Source: a virus
DNA: 37,825 nucleotides
IMG/VR virus record: IMGVR_UViG_3300037070_002295
Coordinates: 1-37,825 of that record
Strand: one strand, 5' to 3'
A program made the translations under genes and the position numbers. Below the pieces are notes generated by a model. It did not search any database. It saw only the letters and a program-made list of their open reading frames with translations, and had not been told where the DNA came from. Positions 4,998 through 13,001 of this stretch are shown here, piece after piece. Every line of letters starts with the position of its first letter. Position 1 is the stretch's first letter.

Positions 4998-6550
4998 ACG
5001 CCGAGACCATCTCCCGGTTCAAGCGCTGGAAGCCTGACGCACAGGCCAAGTTCATCCAGCGACTGCGCGAGGCCGAACAGATCAACTGGGCCCCCTTCTA
5101 CTGCCGCAACCGCGACTGCAACGGCCAGCCGCACGTGTGGCCCGACGACACCCGCGACTGCCCCAACCCCTACGGGCACGAATGGGTGGCCGTCGGCGAC
5201 ACATGGAAGTGCATCGACCACAAGACCAGCGAGGTCAGCGACAAGAACTGCGGCGTCTCCGGCACCCTGCTCGACGAATGGGCCTTCAACCACGCCCGCG
5301 CCGACCAGTGGCCCCCACGCTGGAAAGACGACTGGCTCACCCTGTTCATGCGCGGAGGCCGAGGATCAGGCAAGACCCGCACCGGCTCCGAGATCACCCA
5401 GCAGGTCACCAAGATCGTCCCCCTGATCACCCTGATCGGAGCCACCGGCCCCGACTTCCGAAACATCATGGTCGAAGGCGAGTCCGGCATCCTCGCCACC
5501 TCACCCCCCGGCCAGCGCCCCGAATGGGAGCCGTCCAAGAAACTCCTCACATGGCCCAACGGCTGCAAGGCACAGGGCTACAGCGCCGAGGAACCCGACC
5601 GGCTCCGAGGCCAGAACTCCGGCTTCGTCTGGGCCGACGAACCAGCCCACTGGACGCTGGTACAGGAGTCGTGGGACAACATGCTGTTCGGCCTGCGCAA
5701 GGGCGACTACCCCAAGATCGTCGCCACCTCCACACCCAAGCCCACCGAGTGGGTCAAGGACACCCTGAAGGACGAGTACACCGTCGACCGCCGGGTCTCC
5801 ACCTACGCCAACATGTCCAACCTGTCCCCCGTGTTCCAGCGCATCGTCATCGGCCGGTTCGAAGGATCACGGGCCGGACGGCAGGAACTCCACGGCGAGG
5901 TCCTCGAAGACGTGGAGGGCTCGCTGTGGAAGTGGGGGATGATCAACCACGTCGAAGAACAAGACCCCGACGAGATGGTCAAGATCGCGGTCGGCATCGA
6001 CCCCGCCGGAACCGCCAACAAGAAGTCCGACGAGACCGGCATCATCGTCGCAGGCGTCGGCCACGACAAGAACTTCTACGTGTTCGCCGACTACACCGGC
6101 AAGTACAGCCCCGAAGGCTGGGGCTCGATGTCCAACAAGCAGTACCGGGAGTGGAAGGCCAACGAACTGGTGCCCGAGCGCAACTACGGCGAGGACATGG
6201 TGATCTACGTGCTGGAGAACACCGTCGGCAAGCACAACCGCGACCTGATGCCGCTGATCAAGGCCGTACAGTCCCGCCGAGGCAAGGACATCCGCGCCGA
6301 ACCCATCGTCACCCTCTACGAGAAGCGCCGCGTCTTCCACGTCGGAGAGCGCGGCACCTTCCAGAAACTGGAGGACGAGATGACCACATGGGTCCCCGGC
6401 CACGGCGCATCCCCCAACCGGGTCGATGCACTGGTCCACGTCCTGACCCGGCTCGCCAAGGGAACAGGCATGGGGTCCTCCATCGCCAACCCCCGCGAAC
6501 TGTTCAAGGGCATGCGGATGGGCCACGGCGGGCAACTCCGCCAGACCTGA
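4949..6550 (+). CDS. terL: Terminase large subunit
   Basis: 533 residues from ATG 4949; an in-frame ATG at 4934 is an alternative. This is the ATP-driven motor and nuclease that packages DNA through the portal. Walker A is GGRGSGKT (residues 136-143), and Walker B ends in Asp230-Glu231 (FVWADEP). The RNase H-like nuclease has Asp351 (VGIDPAG) and a late Asp493 (NRVDALVHVL). Before the ATPase sits an unusual Cys/His-rich stretch (about residues 52-110: CxxxxC and further Cys/His) that looks like a zinc-binding insertion. Length otherwise fits the Terminase_6-type family. Confidence 0.95.
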   Translation: MRHEAPSLLPGGGAGLDAETISRFKRWKPDAQAKFIQRLREAEQINWAPFYCRNRDCNGQPHVWPDDTRDCPNPYGHEWVAVGDTWKCIDHKTSEVSDKNCGVSGTLLDEWAFNHARADQWPPRWKDDWLTLFMRGGRGSGKTRTGSEITQQVTKIVPLITLIGATGPDFRNIMVEGESGILATSPPGQRPEWEPSKKLLTWPNGCKAQGYSAEEPDRLRGQNSGFVWADEPAHWTLVQESWDNMLFGLRKGDYPKIVATSTPKPTEWVKDTLKDEYTVDRRVSTYANMSNLSPVFQRIVIGRFEGSRAGRQELHGEVLEDVEGSLWKWGMINHVEEQDPDEMVKIAVGIDPAGTANKKSDETGIIVAGVGHDKNFYVFADYTGKYSPEGWGSMSNKQYREWKANELVPERNYGEDMVIYVLENTVGKHNRDLMPLIKAVQSRRGKDIRAEPIVTLYEKRRVFHVGERGTFQKLEDEMTTWVPGHGASPNRVDALVHVLTRLAKGTGMGSSIANPRELFKGMRMGHGGQLRQT

Positions 6551-6554
6551 GACG

Positions 6555-6569
6555 GTTTCGCTGCGAAAC
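6555..6569 (+). promoter_or_regulatory. Recurring palindrome GTTTCGCWGCGAAAC, copy 2
   Basis: GTTTCGCTGCGAAAC with central T and the 5' CG flank. It begins four bases after the terminase stop and ends 17 bases before the next ATG, so a bound protein would block read-through or initiation between terminase and head genes. Confidence 0.7.
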
Positions 6570-6585
6570 TCAACAAGGAGTAACC

Positions 6586-6942
6586 ATGAGCAACTTCCAG
6601 TGGGTGGCAGCCGCAGTCCTGTCGGTGGTGACCACCGCTCGGATCACCCGGCTGATCGTCTTCGACGTGTACCCACCCAGCATCTGGCTGCGCGACAAGT
6701 GGGACGAACTCACCGGCTGGCGAGACGAGAACGGCAGCCTCGTCCACAACGAGCACGGCGATGTCGTCGGCCCGTGGACCCCTCTGCTGCACTGCGGATA
6801 CTGCGCCGGAATGTACATCTCCCCGGTCGTGGTCCTCTCAGGATGGCTCTCGGGGTGGCACACTGCGTGGTGGATCGTCTGCTCGATCTTCACCGCTGCG
6901 TACCTCGGAGCAGTGTTTATGGCGTTTGATGGGGAGGACTAG
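6586..6942 (+). CDS. DUF1360-like membrane protein
   Basis: 118 residues behind CAAGGAG. It has an N-terminal hydrophobic segment with TARITRLIVFD, then a soluble loop, then LLHCGYCAGMYIS leading into one or two membrane helices (about residues 75-112). The RLTRLI...D and CxxC-entering-a-helix pattern is that of the DUF1360 family, found in many actinophages; its function is not known. It sits between the terminase and the portal and is the first gene after palindrome copy 2. Confidence 0.65.
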   Translation: MSNFQWVAAAVLSVVTTARITRLIVFDVYPPSIWLRDKWDELTGWRDENGSLVHNEHGDVVGPWTPLLHCGYCAGMYISPVVVLSGWLSGWHTAWWIVCSIFTAAYLGAVFMAFDGED

Positions 6943-6945
6943 CCA

Positions 6946-8760
6946 GTGGCAGGACGCAGGAAGGCACCGGCCCAAGCGCCGACGTTGCCCAGCACCTCAC
7001 TGGTCGCGTCAGCGGTCCGCTACCCCGGCAAGGTCGCAGGCATCTACGTCGGAGCCAAGGAGTGGCAGCGCGAGTGCTACCGCCACTACGGCATCTGCGG
7101 TGAAGCCCGCTACGCCGCCACCTACTTCGGCCACGCACTGGCCCGCTGCTCCCTGTTCGCCACCGACAAGTCCGGCCGAGGAGCCGTCCCGCTGGAGAAC
7201 GGCACCGCGGTCGACGTGCTCGACGCCCTGTTCAACGGCTCCGAAGGGCAGGAGGCGATGCTCGACGCCATCGGCCAGCACCTCACCATCGCCGGGGAGT
7301 GCTACCTGATCGGCCGCGAGGTCGACATCCGCGACGAGGTCACCAAGCAGGTCGTCGACACCGACGAGCAGTGGGAGATCCTCTCGGTGCTGGAGGTCAA
7401 GAAGGCCGGGGAGCAGTGGTCGATCACCTCACGGGAGGAGGGTGAGCCCGACATCATCCTGCCCGACGACGCCGTCGTCATCCGCATCTGGCGACCCAAC
7501 CCGATGCGCCGCCTCGAAGCCGACAGCCCCTTCCGCTCACTGCTCCCGGTGCTGCGCGAGATCGAGTGGCTCACCCTGCGTATCTTCGCCGAGTGCCGCT
7601 CCCGCCTCACCGGTGCCGGACTCGGATTCATCTCCGAGGACGTGACCTTCCCCGCCCCACCCTCAGAGATCAACGGCAAGAAGGTCGCGCCCGCCAACGA
7701 GGCCGAGGGGATGCTGTGGACCCTCGCCGAGGCCATGATGGGTGCCATCGAGGACCCCTCCTCCCCGGAGTCGCTGATGCCGGTGCTCGCCACCGTCCCC
7801 TCCGAGGTGCTCGCCAACGGCAAGGTCATGGAACTGGTCAAGTTCTGGACCGAACTCGACGCCGAGACCCGGCCGATGCGCGAAGCGGCGATCCACCGGT
7901 TCGCCCTCGGTATGGACCTACCCCCCGAGAAGATCCTCGGCGTCTCCTCCAACCCCGGCACCGGCGGCGGCTCCACCAACGGCGTCTCCCACTGGGGTGC
8001 GTGGCAGATCGACGAGGAGACCATCCGGCTCCACATCGAGCCGATGCTCGGGCTGGTCTGCAACTCACTGATCATCGGGTTCCTCCGCCCCCTGACCGAA
8101 GGCATGGAGGGCATCGGCTACGACACCACCAACCTGCGGCTACGACCCGACCGGTCCAAGGAGGCCGTCGAGTTGTACAAGTTGGGTGTCGTCAAAGCCG
8201 AGGTGGTGCTCCGCGAGAACGGCTTCGACCCCGAGAACGACCTCATGGACGACGAAGGCCGCAGGCTGTGGCTGACCATCAAGGTCGCCTCCGGCTCCGC
8301 CACACCCGAACAGGTCCAGCAGGCCCTCGAAGCACTCGGCGTCGACCTCGGCCCGCTACTGCTCCCCTCGGCGACACCACGCGAGACCCGCCCCGACCCC
8401 TCCGGTGAGGACCACCCCACCCGAGACCTGCCCGAAGCCGCGGCCCTACTGCTCGCTGTGTGCGAGCCGCTGGTCCTGACCGCCCTGAACCGGGCGGGCA
8501 ACAAACTGCGCCAGAAGGGCAAGGGGGGTGTCCAGCCCACGAACGTCAAGGCGTACGAGGTGCACACCGTCGTCGCCGCCAACGGGCTCACCGAGATGTG
8601 TCTCGACGACGCCTTCCCACACGCCGCGATGTGCCTCAACGGTGTCGCCCCGGCCGACAAGGTCGTGCCCCGCCTCGACGCCTACGTCCGCACCCTGCTC
8701 GCCCAACAGCGCCCCCACACCCGGGCCCTGCTCTCCAAGGCACTGGAGGGCATCGCGTGA
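6946..8760 (+). CDS. Portal protein
   Basis: 604 residues, a usual portal length. GTG 6946 is preceded by GGGGAGGA. The portal is the dodecameric ring at one capsid vertex through which DNA enters and leaves. Family features: an N-terminal arm, a central region with paired helices (FRSLLPVLREIEWLTLRIFAECRSR) and the characteristic segment around residues 310-365 (ALGMDLPPEKILG...GVSHWGAWQIDEETIRLHIEP) common in actinophage portals. The last 110 residues form a less conserved tail. Position between terminase and MuF/protease agrees. It overlaps the next gene by four bases. Confidence 0.9.
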   Translation: MAGRRKAPAQAPTLPSTSLVASAVRYPGKVAGIYVGAKEWQRECYRHYGICGEARYAATYFGHALARCSLFATDKSGRGAVPLENGTAVDVLDALFNGSEGQEAMLDAIGQHLTIAGECYLIGREVDIRDEVTKQVVDTDEQWEILSVLEVKKAGEQWSITSREEGEPDIILPDDAVVIRIWRPNPMRRLEADSPFRSLLPVLREIEWLTLRIFAECRSRLTGAGLGFISEDVTFPAPPSEINGKKVAPANEAEGMLWTLAEAMMGAIEDPSSPESLMPVLATVPSEVLANGKVMELVKFWTELDAETRPMREAAIHRFALGMDLPPEKILGVSSNPGTGGGSTNGVSHWGAWQIDEETIRLHIEPMLGLVCNSLIIGFLRPLTEGMEGIGYDTTNLRLRPDRSKEAVELYKLGVVKAEVVLRENGFDPENDLMDDEGRRLWLTIKVASGSATPEQVQQALEALGVDLGPLLLPSATPRETRPDPSGEDHPTRDLPEAAALLLAVCEPLVLTALNRAGNKLRQKGKGGVQPTNVKAYEVHTVVAANGLTEMCLDDAFPHAAMCLNGVAPADKVVPRLDAYVRTLLAQQRPHTRALLSKALEGIA

Positions 8761-11700
8761 TCGTCCTCGCGCTGGAGGAGTTCGCCTCCCGTCGCCGCTC
8801 CGCACAGGAGCGCATCGAGTCCGCGCTGCGACCCGTGGTCACCCGGGCACTCGACGGCACCGTCAACACCGACGGCTACAGCGAACTGCTCGGCGAGGTC
8901 CGCGACCAGTGGCGGATCGCCTACGCCGACGAAGCCGGGTCCACCCGAGGCCACCTGCCCGGCCAGTTCATCGACGACGTGCGCACCACCCTCGCCAAGA
9001 CCGACCGGGTCAAGGCCGACCACAACACCATCGAGCGCATCACTGTCTGGCTCGCCACCGCCATCCTGTCCCACGCCACCATCACCGCCAGTGACGACGA
9101 CCCCGAGGAACTGTTCCTCGAATGGGTCGACATGAACGACACCAAGGTCCGCCACACCCACGAGGTCGCCTCCGGCCAGCAGCGCCCCATCGGCGAAGAC
9201 TTCCTCGTCGGCGGGCAGAAGATGCCCTACCCCGGCTACCCCGGCGTCGACATCGAACTGTGGATCAACTGCCGCTGCACAGTCCGGCCCGTGCTCGCCT
9301 CCGAAGCACTCGTCGCCTCCCGCATCGAGGTCCCCACCCGGTGGGGGACCCGCTACCTGCTCCCCGACTCCACGGTGCGGTGGACCGTGCACCACGGCGA
9401 GTTCAAGGACTACACCCCTGCGGAGCGCAAGGACGCTCACACTCTGCCCGACGGGTCCTTCCCCATCGAGGACTGCGCCGACCTGAAGAACGCCATCCAA
9501 GCCATCGGCCGAGCCAAGGACCCAGCCAAGGCCAAGGCCCACATCCGCACCCGCAAGTCAGCGCTCGGCTGCCCCGACGTGGAACTCCCCGACACATGGT
9601 CAGCAGGGTGGGGAGCACCCAGCGAAGACATCGACCCGAAGAAGAAGCGGAAGAAGATGTCCACGACCGAGTGGATGGCGATGGGCGAGCCAGACACCCT
9701 AGACGAGCCCACCGACAGTCCCACCCACGCGGGCCTCGCAGTGCAAGCATCCGACACCGGCCGAGTCCTGCTCATCCAGCGCTCCCTCGACCAAGACGAC
9801 GCCCCCGACGTGCAAGGCACGTGGGAGTTCCCCGGCGGCTCCTTGGAGGGAGAGGAGTCGCCGGAGGAGGCCGCCCGCAGAGAGTTCTGCGAGGAGGTCG
9901 GCTGCCCCTGCCCCGACGGCGAGATCACCGGCGGCTGGGCCTCCGAGGACGGCATCTACCAAGGCTTCGTGCTCACCTGCGACATCGAGCGCGAAGCCTT
10001 CGAGGCACTCAACCCCGAGGTGGCAGACACCGAGAACCCCGACGACCCGGAGCGGCGCAAGCCCGACGTGGCCGCATGGTTCTCACTGGAGCAGATCAAG
10101 GCGCTGGGACCCAACCTGCGCCCCGAGTGCCACAACACGGACTGGTCGCAGTTCTCCGAAGGCGGAGGCGATGTGTGGCAGTCTGAGCCCGACACCGAGG
10201 AGGAGCCCATGCCCGAGCCCGAGAAGGACGAGGCACTGGTGGCCGACGTATTCGCAGGCGCACCCGTCACCCCCGGCTACGGGGTCCTGACCGTCGAGGA
10301 CACATGGTCCGGAGACCGCCGCCGGTTCTCCGCCGGTGCCCTCCGCACCCGACCACTGCCCCTGCCGCTGTCGTGGCAGCGCGAGTCCGCACAGGGTCAC
10401 GAGAAGTCGGTCACCGTGTTCAAGATCGACCAGACCATGCGGGTCGGCAACGAGATCCGCTACTCCGGCAACTTCATCGTCAACGCCGAGTCCGACGAGG
10501 TGCAGGCCCTGATCGCCGAGTTCGGCCGCTTCGGTGTCTCCGTCGACGCCGACGACGTGGCCATGGAGTTCTCCGAGGAGAGCGCCGACGAACAGGAAGG
10601 CGTCACCTTCACCGACGCCCGGTCGTGTGGCGGCTCCATCGTCCAGATCCCCGCGTTCCACGAGGCCTTCATCGCGCTCGGCCAGCACCCCGAAGACTGG
10701 TACGAAGGTGGGGAGCCGCTCGCCGCGGAAGGCGAGTCCATGGTCGCCTCCATCGAGGCCGACACCTTCGTCGACATCGCGCCCGGCAAGACCGAGGACG
10801 GCCCCGGCTGGATCACCAACTACGAGGACACCGACCGGCTCCGCGACTGGTGGGCCTCCGCCGAGTCCGGCGTCAACTGGGGTGTCCCCGGCGACTTCAA
10901 CCGCTGCCGGGTCAAGGCAGCCGAGTACGTCAAGCCGCAGTACCTGTCCGGGTTCTGCGCCAACCGTCACTACGACGCGCTCGGCTTCTGGCCGGGACAG
11001 GAGGCATCCGTGGCCGACAGCCTGAGTACCACCGACCCGGCCGAGGCGCTCAGTCTGGTCGCGGCAACCTACGGCAACATCAAGGCACCCCACGAGTGGT
11101 TCGAGATGGAGGAGCCCGACGCCCCCGATGGTGTGCCACTGACCATCACCGAGGACGGGCAGGTCTACGGCCACGTCGCCGCATGGAACTCCTGCCACGG
11201 CAACACCAACGCCTACGGCGAGTGCCGCATCGCGCCCCGGTCGTCGTCGAACTACAGCCAGTTCCTGCTCGGCGAGGTACTCACCGACGAAGGCAAGGTC
11301 GCCACCGGCTGCCTCACCATCGGTGGAGGCCACGCCGCAGGCAACCTCCGCCTGCGCGAAGCGGCCCGCCACTACGACGACGCCACCTCGGTGTTCGCCG
11401 ACGTGACCTGCGTCGACGGCAAGCACGGCATCTGGGTGTGCGGCTGGGTCCGCCCCGGCACCCCCGAGGAGATGGTCGTCGCAGCCCGCGCGTCGAAACT
11501 GTCCGGTGACTGGCGCAAGGCCGGAGGCAAGTGGGAGATGATCGCCGCGCTCGCGGTCAACGCCCCCGGCTACCAGATCCCCCGGGTCGCCGCAGGCATC
11601 CTCGACGGCGAGCAGATCAGCCTCGTCGCCGCCAACGTGGTCGTGGCCGAGACCGAGCCGGTCGCGCCCACCTTCGACATGGTCAAGTTCGCCGACATCG

Positions 11701-11789
11701 TCGCAGCCCGGATCGAGGCCCGCGAGAAGGCCCGGCTCGACATGTCCGAACTGCGCCGCAAGTTCGAGAACAAGGAGGTGAGTGCCTGA
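8757..11789 (+). CDS. MuF - Nudix - capsid maturation protease fusion
   Basis: 1010 residues from GTG 8757 (GGAGGG upstream). Domains in order: MuF-like head protein ending in the hallmark NCRCTVRPV (about residues 171-179); a helical KNAIQAIGRAKD module (about 240-280); a Nudix domain (about 322-450) with an intact Nudix box from Gly361 (GSLEGEESPEEAARREFCEEVGC); and from about residue 505 the actinophage capsid protease, with a GHEK segment near 548, ARSCGGSIVQIPAF near 622-635, WGVPGDFNRC near 705 and a terminal SGDWR...VNAPGYQIPR region. MuF-protease fusions are known; the catalytically complete Nudix hydrolase between them is the surprise. The protease would trim scaffold and capsid during assembly. 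Confidence 0.88.
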   Translation: MIVLALEEFASRRRSAQERIESALRPVVTRALDGTVNTDGYSELLGEVRDQWRIAYADEAGSTRGHLPGQFIDDVRTTLAKTDRVKADHNTIERITVWLATAILSHATITASDDDPEELFLEWVDMNDTKVRHTHEVASGQQRPIGEDFLVGGQKMPYPGYPGVDIELWINCRCTVRPVLASEALVASRIEVPTRWGTRYLLPDSTVRWTVHHGEFKDYTPAERKDAHTLPDGSFPIEDCADLKNAIQAIGRAKDPAKAKAHIRTRKSALGCPDVELPDTWSAGWGAPSEDIDPKKKRKKMSTTEWMAMGEPDTLDEPTDSPTHAGLAVQASDTGRVLLIQRSLDQDDAPDVQGTWEFPGGSLEGEESPEEAARREFCEEVGCPCPDGEITGGWASEDGIYQGFVLTCDIEREAFEALNPEVADTENPDDPERRKPDVAAWFSLEQIKALGPNLRPECHNTDWSQFSEGGGDVWQSEPDTEEEPMPEPEKDEALVADVFAGAPVTPGYGVLTVEDTWSGDRRRFSAGALRTRPLPLPLSWQRESAQGHEKSVTVFKIDQTMRVGNEIRYSGNFIVNAESDEVQALIAEFGRFGVSVDADDVAMEFSEESADEQEGVTFTDARSCGGSIVQIPAFHEAFIALGQHPEDWYEGGEPLAAEGESMVASIEADTFVDIAPGKTEDGPGWITNYEDTDRLRDWWASAESGVNWGVPGDFNRCRVKAAEYVKPQYLSGFCANRHYDALGFWPGQEASVADSLSTTDPAEALSLVAATYGNIKAPHEWFEMEEPDAPDGVPLTITEDGQVYGHVAAWNSCHGNTNAYGECRIAPRSSSNYSQFLLGEVLTDEGKVATGCLTIGGGHAAGNLRLREAARHYDDATSVFADVTCVDGKHGIWVCGWVRPGTPEEMVVAARASKLSGDWRKAGGKWEMIAALAVNAPGYQIPRVAAGILDGEQISLVAANVVVAETEPVAPTFDMVKFADIVAARIEAREKARLDMSELRRKFENKEVSA

Positions 11790-11950
11790 TGGCATGCGGA
11801 TGCAAGGGCGGCGTCAAGGCGTGGACCTACACGGCCGAGGACGGAACCGTCACCACCAAGCGCACCGAGGTGGAAGCCCTCGCCATGAAGATCCGGGCCG
11901 GAGGCTCCGGTGAAGTCGCGCCGAGCAACGTCCCGGCGCAAGTAGGCTGA
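11789..11950 (+). CDS. 53-residue CxC protein
   Basis: MACGCKGGVKAWTYTAEDGT... begins with CxC, then a beta-rich part and a Gly-rich end. Small proteins with an N-terminal CGC motif in this position, right after the protease, recur in actinophage head clusters; their role is not established. One-base overlap with the protease. GGAGGTG ribosome site. Confidence 0.75.
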   Translation: MACGCKGGVKAWTYTAEDGTVTTKRTEVEALAMKIRAGGSGEVAPSNVPAQVG

Positions 11951-11961
11951 CGGCCGTCAGC
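11943..11961 (+). promoter_or_regulatory. TAGGCT box fused to a perfect 16-base palindrome
   Basis: TAGGCT (11943-11948) overlaps GCTGACGGCCGTCAGC (11946-11961), a perfect palindrome. The pair sits 40 bases before the decoration-like gene, a distance fitting a -10 box with an operator across the transcription start. No clear -35. Confidence 0.45.
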
Positions 11962-11988
11962 ACCACAACCAGCACGAGGGAGTAGTCA

Positions 11989-12375
11989 ATGGCCATCAAG
12001 GTAAACGATGTCAACGAGAGGGTCGGCACCGCCGCCGAATGGGCCGCTTCGACCCTCGTGCTCGCCGCCGGTGAGCGAGGCGTCTCCTCCGACACCGGGG
12101 AGATCAAGGTAGGCGACGGCACCAACGTCTGGTCCGCGCTGACCTCCGAGGGACGCGAAGGGACCGCCGTGCTCGTGGGCGGCACCGTCACCATCTCGAA
12201 CACCACCATCACCGCCAAGACCATCTGCGTGGCCTCGTGTCAGGTGCTCGGCACCGTCGCCCGTCCGCAGGGCATCGGCGTCCACGCCCGGGTGGTCGGC
12301 ACCTCGATCACCCTGCGGTCCACCGACGCCACCGACACCTCCACCATCGGCTACATCCTCGTCGAAGGCCCGTGA
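11989..12375 (+). CDS. Head decoration or fibre-like protein
   Basis: 128 residues. The N-terminal half has a motif common in phage fibres and head fibres (AAEWAASTLVLAAGERGVSSD, then IKVGDGTNVWSAL, about residues 14-48), in which a short repeat is followed by a GDG turn. The C-terminal half is Thr/Ser/Val-rich and beta. It lies among head genes right after the protease, so a capsid surface fibre or decoration role is more likely than a tail role, but this is inference. Ribosome site CGAGGGAG. Its leader GAGTAGTC-R-ATGGC is nearly the same as that of the gene at 18409. Confidence 0.6.
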   Translation: MAIKVNDVNERVGTAAEWAASTLVLAAGERGVSSDTGEIKVGDGTNVWSALTSEGREGTAVLVGGTVTISNTTITAKTICVASCQVLGTVARPQGIGVHARVVGTSITLRSTDATDTSTIGYILVEGP

Positions 12376-12377
12376 GC

Positions 12378-12506
12378 ATGAAGACGCTCGCAGCAGTCGC
12401 GCTCACTGTCTCGCTGGTGGTGCTGTCCGCCCCGTCGGCCGACGCCAAGGACTCACAGTGGCCCGGCCGTCACGTGGTCGCCAAGGACAGCCAGTGGCCC
12501 GGCTGA
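12378..12506 (+). CDS. 42-residue secreted peptide with duplicated KDSQWPG
   Basis: MKTLAAVALTVSLVVLSAPS... is a textbook signal peptide: basic start, hydrophobic core, Ala-x-Ala cleavage at about residue 23. Cleavage would release 19 residues that contain AKDSQWPG-type units at both ends, separated by RHVV and ending exactly at the second unit. The two 24-base units encode the same octapeptide although serine is TCA in one and AGC in the other, which suggests selection on the peptide sequence. There is no lipobox Cys and no later membrane helix. It follows the decoration gene by two bases and ends before a strong terminator. A secreted signal, an envelope-acting peptide or a moron function are all possible. 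Confidence 0.7.
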   Translation: MKTLAAVALTVSLVVLSAPSADAKDSQWPGRHVVAKDSQWPG

Positions 12507-12537
12507 CCCGATAGTCGCTCAACTGGTAGCCCCGCGA

Positions 12538-12574
12538 AGAAGCCCCCACCCTCAACTAGAGGATGGGGGCTTCT
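12538..12574. terminator. Bidirectional terminator between convergent operons
   Basis: Arms AGAAGCCCCCA and TGGGGGCTTCT, extended inward by CCTC/GAGG across one C-A mismatch, with an AACTA loop. It separates the rightward head genes from the leftward lysis-like cassette. Confidence 0.85.
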
Positions 12575-12583
12575 GCTTGTGCG

Positions 12584-12598
12584 GTTTCGCAGCGAAAC
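12584..12598 (+). promoter_or_regulatory. Recurring palindrome GTTTCGCWGCGAAAC, copy 3
   Basis: GTTTCGCAGCGAAAC with the 5' CG flank, nine bases after the terminator hairpin. Its last base overlaps the stop codon of the leftward holin gene, and TAGGCT follows directly (12599-12604). Confidence 0.7.
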
Positions 12599-12996
12599 TA
12601 GGCTGCCTTCGGCTTGTCTCCACCGAATGCATCCTGCGCCTTGGCAGCGATTGTCTTGTCGCCAACCTTCACGTTGGTCCACAGCCCGGCATGGGCCACG
12701 TAGCCCGTACCGAACGTCAGGAGCATGGTCAGCACCGCCTGCTGCCACACGAAGTTCTCGCTGTTGGCCCACTCGGTCACGAACGCCGTCAAGGCGGACG
12801 CAGCGAGCAGCAGAATCGCCTTCGTGCTCGCCGACGTGTACCGCTTGGTGATCAGACCGACCACCAGAGGCAGCAGAACACCGATGAAGATGGCGGACAG
12901 TTGCACCTTGTCGAACCCGGTGTGGGCTGTCGGGTCGACCTCGTTGGGGAGGTCGTCGGCCAGCCTCACGAAGTTCACGTAGATGACGTTGCTCAT
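12598..12996 (-). CDS. Holin (probable)
   Basis: 132 residues from the ATG complementing 12994-12996, with GGGAGGGGG upstream. Two to three membrane helices: QLSAIFIGVLLPLVVGLITK (about residues 33-52), STKAILLLAASALTAFVTEW (about 58-77) and AVLTMLLTFGTGYVAHAGLW (about 88-107). The C-terminus is basic. The LLPLVVGLITK...KAILLLAASALTAF pattern is typical of actinophage holins, which make the lesion that lets endolysin reach the wall. It is the last gene of a three-gene leftward operon with a peptidase at its head, which supports a lysis role. Confidence 0.75.
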   Translation of the reverse strand: MSNVIYVNFVRLADDLPNEVDPTAHTGFDKVQLSAIFIGVLLPLVVGLITKRYTSASTKAILLLAASALTAFVTEWANSENFVWQQAVLTMLLTFGTGYVAHAGLWTNVKVGDKTIAAKAQDAFGGDKPKAA

Positions 12997-13001
12997 ATTG
13001 T

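Noticed and set aside
5137-6942. Long +1 open frame across the terminase ending in the DUF1360-like protein
   Set aside because: The first 480 codons are Arg/Pro/His-rich shadow of the terminase; only the last 118 codons from ATG 6586 look like a real protein.
10083-11795. Long open frame on the minus strand opposite the protease (570 codons)
   Set aside because: Composition is that of a shadow of a GC-rich gene: Val/Gly/Asp-rich, no ribosome site, and the plus-strand protein has clear domains.
12511-12535. A stretch (TCGCTCAACTGGTAG) resembling a tRNA D-arm
   Set aside because: No anticodon stem, T-loop or acceptor pairing follows; the downstream bases form the terminator hairpin instead.
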